From the NCBI GenBank assembly GCA_964481195.1, contig CAYZTB010000012.1, forward strand, positions 1 through 64,000: DNA of 64,000 nucleotides. The letters are read 5' to 3'. Position numbers and translations under genes: made by a program. The DNA comes from Palsa-948 sp964481195. Its GTDB lineage: Bacteria; Bacteroidota; Bacteroidia; Palsa-948. The notes beneath the pieces are model-generated. The model made no database searches, had not been told where the DNA came from, and worked only from the letters and a program-made list of their open reading frames with translations. Shown one piece after another: positions 1-10,123 of the stretch; the stretch's first letter is position 1, and every line of letters begins with the position of its first letter.

Positions 1-72
1 GCCAATGATTTAGAATCCGCATATTTCTCGTTATGTAATTTTAGATAATAGTTAGAAACTAGTTTTTATGTA

Positions 73-3012
73 ATGAAAATCTTTACCCAGAAGTTCCTTA
101 TTGTCTTAATAGTTTTGGCTCTTTCCTGGAGCACTAATTTACGTGCCTCCCACATCGTAGGAGGAGAAATTTCTATTCAATATACTGGCACAGCCAACAC
201 GTTTTCAGTTTCAGTCATCTTTTTTAGAGATTGTGGTGGCGCAGCTTTTCCTGGTAACATAACGATGAATATTTATGATCTTGTAACGGATGTGAAGTCT
301 CCTTCCTTCCCCGCAGGATTCGTGTTAAATCCCGGAGCAGTTATCCCCTTAACATTAGGAGATGGTTGCTACACCCCAACACTTTGTATTGAAAAAAGAG
401 TGTACAGCGCTACGATTGTAATACCAAGCAATCCAAACGGATATTACCTGGACTATACTTTGTGTTGCAGAAACGCTGCCATTACAAACATTACTGCGCC
501 TGGAAGTGCAAGTCAAACTTTTTATGCAGAAATTCCTAATCCTGCACTTGGGAATTCATCACCCGCATTTTCCGTTGAACCAGATGGATACATGTGTCAA
601 AATTATGTGAACACGGATCAGTTCTCTGCAACTGATGCAGACGGAGATGTGCTAGTATATTCGCTAACTGACCCGTTGAATACAGGACCTAAACCTTATA
701 CTCCAATAACTTGGCAAGCTGGCTATTACACAACGAATCCTATTGGCGATCCGGGCATGATTGTAAATCCTACAACCGGAGTAATCAATACCCTGCCACC
801 TAACCTAGGTGTTTTTGTTCTCTCAATGAAAGTTGAAGAGTTCCGTGCTGGTGTTAAGATTGGCGAGATACGAAGGGACTTCCAGTTTCAGGTTTTGAAC
901 TGCACGCTGTTGAATCTGTCCATCAATCCTGGCAACCCAATTTGTTTGGGTCAGGTTGCAACTATTGTTCCATCTGGTGCAGGAGCAGGATTTAGCTATG
1001 CATGGTCACCTGGCGGACAAGCTACTTCATCTATTATTGTAACCCCCGTTTCAACTGGCTCTACTACTTATTCTGTTACAGCAACAAACGGCACATGTGT
1101 AAAACAGGCTTCTACAACTTTAGTGACAAATCCAAATCCTGTTGCAACACTAACTGTTACTGGCGATGTTTGCGCAGGACAAAACAATACGCTTTCCGCC
1201 TATGGTGGAATAACTTATAGCTGGAGTAATGGTTCACCATTATCTGCTATTTCTGTTTCGCCAGGAACATATACTGTTTGGGTAACGAATTCATTCAATT
1301 GTTCAAAGTCTGCAGTTGGAACTATTGTTGCTCCAGTAGCATCTTCATATACCTGGACTGGTGCAGGTGCAACAGGTGCAGATAATTGGTTTGACTCTAA
1401 CAATTGGGGAAATGCAGATGGTTGTATTCCAAGTTGTTTAACAGACGTACTAATTCCTAATGCTCCTGCACAGGCGGTAAGCAACTCTCCTGATATTGGA
1501 ATCAGTTCTGGTGCGGCTGCTTGTAAAGATATCACTATCGCCTCAGGAAATAAAATAACATTCTCCAGCACCAATGCCGAATTAGATATTTGTGGCGACT
1601 TTATAGATAATGGGGTCATCCTGAATAACGGAGGACAAGAGGGAATTATGAAATTCATGGGTTCCGTTCCTCAAAATTTCCTGAGATCCGGTACTGCTTC
1701 TGGCAACCCTTTGTATCAGGTTATTATTGCTAACACGGGACTGCCTATTCCGAAAGTTACTGTGTTAGATGAGGTTGGGTATCAGGATTTTCCAATTAGC
1801 AATTTCGGTAGTTTAATTTTTCAATCCGGAATTTTGGTTACAGAGGGTGTTAGAAAAGTGAAAGTGATTAGTAATGCATCAGGGGCTATTTCTGGACATG
1901 GTGCGAACTCATACGTGGTTGGCAGATTAAACAGAACAGTGTCTGCTGGCGTATCTTATGATTTTCCGGTAGGTAATATGCCGGTATATGGCAACGTCTA
2001 CCCATATCAACTAATGACAATTAATTTTTCTGCACTAAATGGCATTACAGACATTACATCTTCATTTGAAAATCCTCTTGTTGCAAATGCAACCGGGACT
2101 GGATTACCAGTATTTGAAGGCACTACTGGTGGATCATACGGAACACTTTTAGATAATGGTGGATTAAATACAGGAATCGGTTACCCTGGAGGAATCGGTG
2201 GACTTTGGACCGTTATCCCAAACAGTTATACTGCAACTCCTGTTTACGATATGACATTAAAAGGAACCAACTATGCTAACTCTGGAGCAAATGAGCACAC
2301 TATTTTAAAAAGAAATACATTTTGTCCTGGAATATGGGCCTTATCCGGTACTTATGCTTCCAGTTCTGTGGCAGGCAATGTGGTAACTGTTACGCGAACA
2401 GGGATGACAGGGTTCTCTCAAGAAGTTATTGCAAGCACACCCGTACCACTGCCAATCGAATTAGTTTTATTTGACGCTGCTTGTCAAGGTGATAACACGA
2501 TTCTTTCATGGGTAACAGCTTCTGAAACCAACAACGACTATTTTACGTTGGAAAGAAGTTGCAATGAGAACTTTTTCCAATACGAAAAAGTTGCAACTAT
2601 TTCCGGAGCAGGAAACAGCAGCACTACCAACTATTACAATTATACCGACTCTAATGAAACTCCTGGAGAATGCTATTATCGCTTAACACAAACAGATTAC
2701 GATGGAACTGCAACGGACTTTCCTCCTCTCGCCATTGACTGCAATGAAAATTCATCTTTCAATTTTGTTGGTGTGCTTCCAAATCCAGCGCAGCATGAAG
2801 TAAACGTTTTATTCACTGCGATTAGAACGGACGTAGTCACGATTGAACTTAGTGACGTTGCAGGGAAATTACTTTTAGCTAAAGAAGTTTTACCCAAGCT
2901 TGGCTTAAATAAAGAAAAAATATCAATTTCAGAATTTACAGGTGGGGTATATTTTATGAGGATAAATAATGGAAGTAAGTCTTTTGTTAAGAAAGTTATA
3001 AAGAGAGATTGA
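73..3012 (+). CDS. Secreted surface protein with T9SS type A sorting domain
   Basis: 979-residue exported protein. A signal peptide covers about residues 1-25. It is followed by the Cys-rich ASHIVGGE-type N-terminal domain common in large secreted Bacteroidota proteins, then PKD/Ig-like segments (about 280-420) and a region starting at WTGAGATGADNWFD that resembles the start of adhesin-like beta-rich domains. The last ~80 residues (GVLPNPAQHEVNV ... GVYFMRI ... KKVIKRD) match the T9SS type A C-terminal sorting domain, so the protein is probably secreted through the outer membrane and anchored or released by the type IX system. The next gene starts 14 bp downstream in the same direction, suggesting an operon of surface proteins. 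The ligand or function is not recognisable. The N-terminus and sorting domain are read from sequence; the surface role is inferred. Confidence 0.85.
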   Translation: MKIFTQKFLIVLIVLALSWSTNLRASHIVGGEISIQYTGTANTFSVSVIFFRDCGGAAFPGNITMNIYDLVTDVKSPSFPAGFVLNPGAVIPLTLGDGCYTPTLCIEKRVYSATIVIPSNPNGYYLDYTLCCRNAAITNITAPGSASQTFYAEIPNPALGNSSPAFSVEPDGYMCQNYVNTDQFSATDADGDVLVYSLTDPLNTGPKPYTPITWQAGYYTTNPIGDPGMIVNPTTGVINTLPPNLGVFVLSMKVEEFRAGVKIGEIRRDFQFQVLNCTLLNLSINPGNPICLGQVATIVPSGAGAGFSYAWSPGGQATSSIIVTPVSTGSTTYSVTATNGTCVKQASTTLVTNPNPVATLTVTGDVCAGQNNTLSAYGGITYSWSNGSPLSAISVSPGTYTVWVTNSFNCSKSAVGTIVAPVASSYTWTGAGATGADNWFDSNNWGNADGCIPSCLTDVLIPNAPAQAVSNSPDIGISSGAAACKDITIASGNKITFSSTNAELDICGDFIDNGVILNNGGQEGIMKFMGSVPQNFLRSGTASGNPLYQVIIANTGLPIPKVTVLDEVGYQDFPISNFGSLIFQSGILVTEGVRKVKVISNASGAISGHGANSYVVGRLNRTVSAGVSYDFPVGNMPVYGNVYPYQLMTINFSALNGITDITSSFENPLVANATGTGLPVFEGTTGGSYGTLLDNGGLNTGIGYPGGIGGLWTVIPNSYTATPVYDMTLKGTNYANSGANEHTILKRNTFCPGIWALSGTYASSSVAGNVVTVTRTGMTGFSQEVIASTPVPLPIELVLFDAACQGDNTILSWVTASETNNDYFTLERSCNENFFQYEKVATISGAGNSSTTNYYNYTDSNETPGECYYRLTQTDYDGTATDFPPLAIDCNENSSFNFVGVLPNPAQHEVNVLFTAIRTDVVTIELSDVAGKLLLAKEVLPKLGLNKEKISISEFTGGVYFMRINNGSKSFVKKVIKRD

Positions 3013-3026
3013 TAGAATAATATTTA

Positions 3027-6000
3027 ATGAATAAATTATACAAAACACTTCTTATTTTATTGCTTGGCATTGGCAGTTCTAGTTTAGCTATAGCGCAAGC
3101 ACCGTATTGCACGCCAGCCTTTACTTCCAATGCTTGTACGTACAGCATGTATTTAAACTCCTTCACAACTACAGGAGGCAGTACAAATATTAATGTTTCA
3201 CCAACTTGCACTACTACACCATATTTTAATAATTACATCTCCTCTATTGTAACAATTCCTGCCGGCAACTCCTTTAACGTAAGCATGACCGATGCATCAG
3301 GAGCTTACCNNNNNNNNNNNNNNNNNNNNNNNNNNNNNNNNNNNNNNNNNNNNNNNNNNNNNNNNNNNNNNNNNNNNNNNNNNNNNNNNNNNNNNNNNNN
3401 NNNNNNNNNAACTTGGGTACCGTATCTGGATTGACTTAAACGATGATGGAGACTTTGCCGATGCAGGTGAAGCGAACTGGTCCTATGCCGTGGCATTCTC
3501 CGCTGCTGGTGCCATTACGATTCCTGGCGGAACAACACCTGGTCTTAAAAGAATGCGGGTGGTTGTTCAGTACAACACGATTCCTGCTGTAGGTAATGCA
3601 GATTGTGGTGCCTCTATGAACTACGGACAGTCTTATGACTTTACTGTAAATGTCTGTGATGCGGTAATCACTGCGCAGCCTGCTAACAATACTGCCTGTG
3701 TTACGACTGGTTCTGCTGGTCTAAGTCTTACTGCTACTGCCTATCAATGGAAGTATTGGAACGGTGCTGCTTGGAACAATGTAGTGAACGGAACTCCGAC
3801 TGGTGCAGTCTATACAAACGCCACTACTAACAGTGTAACAATCGCCAGCATCTCTACTGCTGCTACTTATTCTTATCAGTGTGTAGTAACTGGTGGCGGT
3901 GGATGTACCATTACTTCCGCTACTGCTACACTGAACATACTTCCTGGTGTGCCTTCTACCGTGAGTATTACTTCTCCTGCTAATGCAAGTGTGGGCTATT
4001 GTCCTTCAGGAGCAAGCGCCCCAACACTTAACTGGACGGCTGCTACTGGTACTCCTGCAGGATACAAACTTTATTTTGGTACCGATGTTTCGGCAACGAA
4101 CATTGTTAATGGCACGGATCAAGGGGCAGTGCTTACTTACAACCCTGGTGCGCTTACTGCCAACACTACTTATTACTGGAAGATTGTACCAACCAATTCC
4201 TGCGGGGATGCTACCGGTGCAGCTACTTGGTCTTTCATTACAGGACCTACTTGTCCTTGTGTGCCTGCTTCTACTTCTTCTGCTTACGGGTACAACAGAG
4301 GAATTACCATGGGTAGCATTAACAATATAAATGCGGTTTATACTGCCGGTGGTTATGCCGATTACACCAACCTTTCTACCGATGTAAGTATTGGTAACAC
4401 CTACACCATCACCATCGACTATTCTACCAACATCTATTCCGACAGCAGGTACATCTGGGTAGACTGGAACCAAGATGGTGATTTTGCAGATGCCAATGAA
4501 ACCATGTACAGTACTGCCGGACTCGGAGATTATTCTACTACCATCGTACCTCCTGCAGGAGCGGCCTCGGGTTATACCCGTATGCGTGTTGCGCAGTGGT
4601 ACAGCACCACCGCCTTAACTGTTTCCGGAGCTTCTACAGGATGTGGAACTGCTTCCAACGGTGAGATTGAAGATTACACACTTAATGTTTGTCCTGTTTC
4701 TATATCTACACAGCCGGCTAACACTTCTGCTTGTGTCACCAGCGGATCTGCTAATCTTTGGGTAACTGCTTCAGGTGCTACTTCCTATCAGTGGTTATAC
4801 TGGACCGGTGCTGCTTGGGCTAACGTGGTCAACGGAACTCCTGTTGGAGCAGTATACACTAACGGAGCGGCCGCTACTCCTACTATGACCGTTAGCGGTA
4901 TCTCTACAGTTGCTACTTATTCGTACATGTGTAATGCCATCAACGGATGTTCTACGCCCTCGAACTCTGCTTCGCTTACTGTTATAAGTGGCATACCTTC
5001 TGTGGCCGGCATCTCTTCACCTGCTAACGGGGCTACTGCTCTTTGTCCAAACGGCCCTACGGCTGCTACACTGAACTGGACCGCTGCTACAGGTTCGCCT
5101 GCAGGATACAAACTTTATTTTGGAACAGATCCTGCTGCTACCAACATCGTTAACGGAACTAATTTAGGACTGGTACTTACTTACGTTCCTACCCTTACTC
5201 GCAACACTACTTACTACTGGAAGATTGTGCCTACCAACAACTGCGGAGATGCGGCTGCACCTGTCATCTGGTCTTTTACCACCGGACCGCTTTGTTTCTG
5301 TACGCCTACGTTCACATCCAATGCATGTACCTATAGCATGTACCTGAGTAATTTTAGTACCACTGGTGGATCTTCTAATATCAGCGTTTCTCCTTCTTGT
5401 GTTACTACTCCCTATTACACTGACTATACTTCGCAAGCTGTTACCGTCTCTGCCGGCAACTCCTTTAACGTAAGCATGACCGATGCATCAGGAGCTTACC
5501 AACTTGGGTACCGTATCTGGATTGACTTAAACGATGATGGAGACTTTGCCGATGCGGGTGAAGATATTTGGACAGGTGCGGTAGCTTTTTCCGCAGCAGG
5601 AAGTATAACAATTCCAGGAGGAACTTCATTGGGCACAAAGAGAATGCGCGTAATTGTTCAGTATAATACCATACCTGGTGTTACGACAGCAGATTGTGGT
5701 GCTAGTATGAACTACGGGCAGACCTATGACTTTACGGTTTATGTATGTGATGCGGTTGTGACTACGCAACCATCCAATGCATCTGCCTGTATAAATATTG
5801 GGTCTGCTAATTTGGGAATTATTGCTAGTGGCGCAAGCACATATCAATGGAAGTATTGGAACGGAGCTGCTTGGAACAATGTGGTGAACGGTACTCCTGC
5901 AGGTGCAGTGTACACCAATGCTTCAACTCCAACAATTACCATTGCAAACATTTCTGTAGCTGCAACGTATTCATATTTGTGCACTACCACAGGCACAGGT

Positions 6001-8562
6001 GGGTGTTTTTCTAATTCAGAAGCAGCATCATTAACAATTACAAATAGCGTTCCTTCGAATCCAACTAACAGCTCAGAAACAAGTGTTGCGTGTAACAGCT
6101 TCGTTGCTAACTGGACAGTAAGCGCAACTGCAGTTACATACCGATTAGACGTTTCTACAAGCACCGGATTTGGTGCAGGTACTTTTGTGACTGGCTATCA
6201 GGATTTGAACGTTGGAAATGTGTTAACATATCCTGTAACTGGATTAACACCCAATACAAACTATTATTATCGCGTGCGAGCAATTGACGGCTGCTCTCAA
6301 ACAAGTGGCTTTAATGCTTACCAAACAGCACCAACTTTAGGGCCTCTGGGAAGTCCAACCAACAGTGTTGCGACAAACATAACCTGCAATGCATTTGATG
6401 GCAATTGGACTTCCGTAGCTGGAGCTGCCTCCTACCAAATTGATGTTTCTTTAAACACATCCTTCTCACCAAACTTAGCCGGATTCAACGGTCTCAATGT
6501 TGGAAACGTTTTAACGTATTCTGTAACCGCCCTAACTCCTGGAACCTGGCATTATTACCGAGTAAGAGCTATCGATGCGTGTGGGCAGCCTAGCGGTGTT
6601 GCCGCCTATCGTTCTGTGTTTACATTAGGCCCCCTTGCAGCACCGACAAACAATGTAGCAACCAACATTGCTACTTGCCAGTTCAATGCAAACTGGAGTA
6701 GTATAACAAATGCAGTATCCTATGAAATAGATGTTTCAACCAGTACTGGATTTGGTGCAGGAACATTTGTAGGTGGCTATCAAAATTTCAATGTTGGAAA
6801 TGTCAACACGATTGTAATTCCAGGATTATCAAACAACACAAATTATTATTATCGTACACGTGCTGTTGACGCTTGCGGACAAAAAAGTGGTGTTGCAGCC
6901 TACAGACTTGTAACTACCCTAAATACTGCAGCAATCCCTACTGCTAGCGCAGCCACTGCTATTGGCTGTTCATTCTTCACTGCAAATTGGTCTGCCGTAT
7001 CTGCAGTAGGAAGTTACAGGTTAGATGTTGCAACTAATGCCGGGTTCTCCGCATTTGTACCTGGATATAATGACCTAAATGTCGGTAATGTAATAACGTA
7101 TAATGTAACTGGCTTAACAATAGGCACTACGTATTTCTACCGAGTACGTGCAGTCAATCCATGTCAAACATCTGGAAATTCTGGAAACATTACTGTAACA
7201 ACTACTACTCTACCGCAAACTAACTCGCTTAGCACACCTGCTAATGGTGCAGTTAATCAGTGTCCGAATAACACATCAACTAGCTTGAACTGGACCGCCT
7301 CAACTGCTGCCACCAGCTACTTACTTTACTTAGGAACAAATCCATCTGCAACAAATATTTTGAATGGTGTAAATGTTGGAAACGTGCTGACCTACAATCC
7401 AATACCACTAAGCACCAATACGCTTTACTATTGGAAAGTTGTACCAATCAACGCTTGCGGTAACGGCCCAACTGCAGGTATAAGAACATTTGCAACAGGT
7501 AACCTATGTTATTGTGTTCCTCCATTCACCTACGATGCTTGTCCATATGGAATGTACATCAGTAACTTCAACACGAATGGTGGCATCACTAACATTAATA
7601 ATTCTACAGGGTGTTCTAGTGCAGGCAATAGTCACTACGGAAATTATTCCATGCAATGCGTAACTGCTATTACTGGGACCTCTTTCAATTTCAATATTAC
7701 TAAAGCAACTTCAACCTACCTGGTTGGCGCACGAATATGGGTAGACTGGAATGGCGATGCAGATTTTGCAGATGCAGGTGAAGATGTTTGGAATTCAGGA
7801 ACTACCGGTTCTTCGTTCAATGGAGTAATCAATATCCCAGGTGGAACAACAGCTAAATCGACTGGAATGCGCGTACGAGTGATGTACAATGCCGTTCCAG
7901 CAACTGGTGATTATTGCTCTACACTAAGCTACGGGGAAACAGAAGATTATTGTGTTACCATTGTGCCGGTGTGTGCTACGCCAACTACTCCGGCTAATTC
8001 TCTATCGTTTGCTTCCGTAGGATGCACGCAGATGGATGTTAATTGGTCTAATGGAAATGGAACCCAGAGGATTGTAGTAGTAAAAGAAGCAAATGCAGTG
8101 GCAGGCACTCCAACAGATAACACCACCGAAACCGCAGATGCTATTTACGGAAACGGAAGTACTATCGCTGCCAACGAATATGTAGTTTACAATGGTATTG
8201 GTAATAATGTTACAGTATCGGGACTAAACAGCGGAACCGTTTATCATTACAAAGTCTTTGAATATAATTGTAATGTAGGGTCAGAAAAATATTTAACCAC
8301 TTCCCCTCCGTCAAATAATCAATCAACTACAGTTGCCCTATTAGCAGATGCAGGAAAAGATCAGTATCTCTGTATCGGTACAACAGTTGCAACCATGGCA
8401 GGAACCGGAACAGGAACTTGGTCACAAATTGGTGGTGCTGCTACAACGATCACAACACCTGCCAGCCCAATTACGACCACTACCGGATTGGCAAGCGGAA
8501 CCTATGTGTTTAGATGGTCTGGAATTTGCGGCTATGATGATGTCGTGGTGATTGTGGAGTAA
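3027..8562 (+). CDS. Giant multi-domain GEVED / Ig-like / fibronectin III surface protein, interrupted by an assembly gap
   Basis: The signal peptide (MNKLYKTLLILLLGIG...) starts at 3027. The reading frame is broken only by the 100-N placeholder: 94 codons plus one base precede the gap, and the post-gap frame needs exactly two bases to complete a Gln codon, so any gap length divisible by three (including zero) restores one protein. Four GEVED-type modules (WxDxNxDGDFADAGE signatures) lie near 3090-3660, 4250-4700, 5290-5750 and 7500-7960. Ig-like modules (QWKYWNGAAW) and about eight fibronectin III-like modules (YxLDVS...LTPNTxYYYRVRA) lie between and after them, and a last PKD-like module ends at 8560. 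No T9SS sorting domain is seen at the C-terminus, unlike the upstream neighbour, so the protein may be truncated or anchored otherwise. It is likely a surface adhesin-like protein; the ligand is unknown. Confidence 0.75.
3259..3464 (+). repeat. Left copy of 106-bp direct repeat, split by the gap
   Basis: The 51 bp before and 55 bp after the N run are identical to 5450-5555 and encode part of a GEVED module (NSFNVSMTDASGAY then QLGYRIWIDLNDDGDFADA). The first mismatch after the repeat is at 3465 (A, against G at 5556). Confidence 0.9.
3310..3409. other. Assembly gap (100 N)
   Basis: Exactly 100 N, the usual placeholder for a gap of unknown size. The flanks (3259-3309 and 3410-3464), when joined, are identical to 5450-5555, so the break lies inside an exact repeat and the true missing length may be zero or one or more repeat units. 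Confidence 0.98.
5450..5555 (+). repeat. Right copy of 106-bp direct repeat
   Basis: Uninterrupted copy of the repeat that flanks the gap. Together with the left copy it bounds a roughly 2.1-kb stretch of the adhesin gene that looks richer in G and C than the gene sequence on either side. Confidence 0.9.
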
Positions 8563-8603
8563 GTATCAATCTTCAAATTCATTCTAATAAATTTCCATTC
8601 TCT

Positions 8604-8622
8604 TACAATTAAGTTAATTGTA
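8604..8622. repeat. 19-bp perfect palindrome downstream of the adhesin gene
   Basis: TACAATTAA and TTAATTGTA are perfect 9-bp inverted arms around a single G. It lies 41 bp past the stop codon. There is no T-run directly after it, so it looks more like an operator or a weak hairpin than a classic terminator. The rest of 8563-8660 shows nothing recognisable. Confidence 0.5.
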
Positions 8623-8661
8623 CTTTACTATTTATTTAAGAATTATACGAATAAAGAAGAG

Positions 8662-8785
8662 CTATAATTGCACTTTCATCTCCACTAAAAAACTCTTAAT
8701 ATTTTTGAGCACTTTGTCATCTCTACAGAATTAATTACTTCCTCTTTATTCTGTTTGCGTTTTTGCTCGACTTCAAATAATAATT
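8662..8785 (-). pseudogene. Decayed 3' end of a MerR-family regulator gene
   Basis: Read on the minus strand, this encodes QKRKQNKEEVINSVEM followed, after a one-base deletion, by VEMKVQL and a stop. This parallels AKRKLKQNKEEVVDSVEM...LMEMKEQL at the C-terminus of the intact MerR gene at 9675-10010. Only the last ~40 codons remain, the DNA-binding part is missing, and the frame is broken. It is best explained as a remnant of an old duplication, with the two small genes between the copies captured or inserted. Confidence 0.8.
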
Positions 8786-8787
8786 TA

Positions 8788-8795
8788 TATCTTTG
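8788..8795 (+). promoter_or_regulatory. TAnnTTTG promoter element (TATCTTTG)
   Basis: Matches the Bacteroidota sigma-A -7 consensus. It ends three bases before the ATG of the small gene at 8799, so the transcript would be leaderless or nearly so, or the true start is further in. Confidence 0.45.
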
Positions 8796-8798
8796 GAA

Positions 8799-8987
8799 AT
8801 GCCTAGTAAAAAGCGGCAAAAGAATCAAAGCAAATTTGAGAACTGGAAAGAGACCGAAGATAACGGGAGAGTTTACTGGTTTGAAATTCCGGGTCGCCAT
8901 GGCTGGAAGGCCAGGTATGTAAAAGTGGTTGACAAAAACGAGAAGACAATAAAATTCTATCAGGAAATTTACAATCAGAAAAATTAA
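8799..8987 (+). CDS. Small basic hypothetical protein
   Basis: 62 residues from the ATG at 8799 (a TTG six bases upstream is in frame but less likely). It has a lysine-rich N-terminus (MPSKKRQKNQSKFENW) followed by a compact region (RVYWFEIPGRHGWKARYVKVVDKNEKT) that looks like a short beta-sheet fold. There is no signal peptide or membrane segment. I do not recognise the family. The pattern of charged and aromatic residues and a plausible promoter just upstream suggest a real gene. It sits between the MerR remnant and an unrelated small gene. Confidence 0.55.
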   Translation: MPSKKRQKNQSKFENWKETEDNGRVYWFEIPGRHGWKARYVKVVDKNEKTIKFYQEIYNQKN

Positions 8988-9043
8988 TTAGTTGAAGTTC
9001 ACGAAAAATACCCTGCAGATAAAGGGCATAAAAAAATATACAA

Positions 9044-9307
9044 ATGATAATAACCAGACAAAAAGTAGCCGAAAAGCTTCTTGCTTATTTAAAACATCGC
9101 ATCCCATTAAACCAACTGATTTATTGGTGTGAAAATGCAATGATGGATGCTGAATTTGAAGAAAAGCATCGCAAGGAAATCAGAGATGTGGTTGCAAGAA
9201 TCGGTGTTGCTGATGTAAACAACTTTGGCTTACTTTGGGAAGATTGCGAAAAATTTTTAAAAAAATTAGGTTACTCCATTAAGGTCGACCTGTCAAAAGT
9301 TGCCTGA
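9044..9307 (+). CDS. Conserved-looking small hypothetical protein
   Basis: 87 residues, predicted all-helical and cytoplasmic. The start (MIITRQKVAEKLLAYL) and end (LLWEDCEKFLKKLGY) resemble small uncharacterised proteins that I believe occur in several phyla, but I cannot name a domain with certainty. Many acidic and lysine residues and no membrane segment. A loosely paired AGGAG/CTCCT hairpin followed by T-rich sequence (about 9311-9345) could act as a weak terminator. Function unknown. Confidence 0.6.
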   Translation: MIITRQKVAEKLLAYLKHRIPLNQLIYWCENAMMDAEFEEKHRKEIRDVVARIGVADVNNFGLLWEDCEKFLKKLGYSIKVDLSKVA

Positions 9308-9423
9308 TTGAGGAGGTGAACAATTTGCTCCTTTTTCTCCTTAAGAAAACTCTTTACTCGTTTAAGCATTTGTACAATCTCCGCGCCCTAGGTACAGCAC
9401 TCATCTGATGAAAAAATAAATGG

Positions 9424-9653
9424 AACGCAGTTGATACTGATTGCTATGATTAACACAGATAAAATAAATTTTTCTGACCATCAGAGCCTACGCTCTTGCC
9501 TTCGCGCAGCGCTTTGGGCGCCTACGCTAAAGCTTCTGCGACAGCGTGCAAAGCAAGGTCGAGACTCTGATGAAATATTTTCGCAGAGTCCTCTGCCGAT
9601 AGACTCTGCTCGAACAAAATCATAAAAAATCAGCGTTATCTGTGTTCTATTTT
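9424..9653. repeat. MITE-like palindromic repeat element with 9-bp flanking direct repeat
   Basis: The 230-bp intergenic element is flanked by AATAAATGG direct repeats at 9415-9423 and 9654-9662, resembling a target-site duplication. Its ends form an imperfect inverted repeat (AACGCAG...CTGATT...TATGATT against the reverse complement of AATCATAAAAAATCAGCG...CTGTGTTC). Nested inside are CATCAGAG/CTCTGATG and a long GC-rich imperfect hairpin. A 64-codon open frame across it (9431-9625) is low-complexity and probably not a gene. The rest of 9308-9674 shows nothing else. Confidence 0.6.
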
Positions 9654-9674
9654 AATAAATGGGACTTTTGGGGA

Positions 9675-10010
9675 TTACAGCTGCTCTTTCATTTCCATCA
9701 AAAAACTCTTAATACTCTTTAGGGATTTTACCATCTCAACAGAATCAACTACTTCTTCTTTGTTTTGCTTCAGCTTGCGCTTAGCGCCTTCCAACTTAAA
9801 ACCCCGCTCTTTCACTAGGTGATAAATGATGTGTAAATTATCTATGTCCTGTTTTGTAAATAAGCGATTCCCTTTTTTGTTTTTCTTTGGCTTTAGAATG
9901 TCAAACTCTTTTTCCCAAAAACGGATAAGCGAAGTGTTTACCTTAAACTTCTTTGCTACTTCTCCTATTGAGAATAATATGCGTTCCGGTTCTTTTTCTA
10001 TATAGGGCAT
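9675..10010 (-). CDS. MerR family transcriptional regulator
   Basis: 111 residues. The MerR-type winged helix-turn-helix occupies about residues 11-80: LFSIGEVAKKFKVNTSLIRFW is the recognition region and the wing follows in KNKKGNRLFTKQDIDNL. A short C-terminal coiled coil (about 85-111) would mediate dimerisation. There is no effector domain and no Cys ligand, so it is unlikely to be a metal-sensing MerR; this short form is common in Bacteroidota next to an M23 peptidase and alaS, as here. A promoter-like element lies upstream (10031-10038). Targets are unknown. The last third is duplicated as a pseudogene at 8662-8785. Confidence 0.88.
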   Translation of the reverse strand: MPYIEKEPERILFSIGEVAKKFKVNTSLIRFWEKEFDILKPKKNKKGNRLFTKQDIDNLHIIYHLVKERGFKLEGAKRKLKQNKEEVVDSVEMVKSLKSIKSFLMEMKEQL

Positions 10011-10030
10011 AGTTGGGCTTTTACGTAGAA

Positions 10031-10038
10031 CAAATTTA
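10031..10038 (-). promoter_or_regulatory. TAnnTTTG promoter element for the MerR gene
   Basis: The minus strand reads TAAATTTG, a match to the Bacteroidota -7 consensus, about 20 bp upstream of the MerR start codon. Confidence 0.45.
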
Positions 10039-10123
10039 AAAACTAATATTATACGAATATACTAATGAATGCTAATGATACCAATATACAAATAAAAAAT
10101 TCTGTAAAATTTGTATCATTTGC

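Noticed and set aside
3292..3496. Open frames running through the N block on both strands
   Set aside because: They exist only because N translates as X; the true gene runs 3027-8562 with the gap removed or a multiple of three.
4006..4473. 155-codon minus-strand ORF inside the adhesin gene (and similar shadows at 5164-5436, 5844-6164, 11978-12409, 37247-37786)
   Set aside because: Antisense shadows of strongly coding plus-strand genes with no domain signal.
3410..8340. CRISPR-like array suggested by many similar repeats
   Set aside because: The repeats are in-frame protein modules of unequal length, not short direct repeats with unique spacers.
9431..9625. 64-codon ORF in the MITE-like element
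   Set aside because: Low-complexity translation, lies inside a palindromic repeat, no start context.
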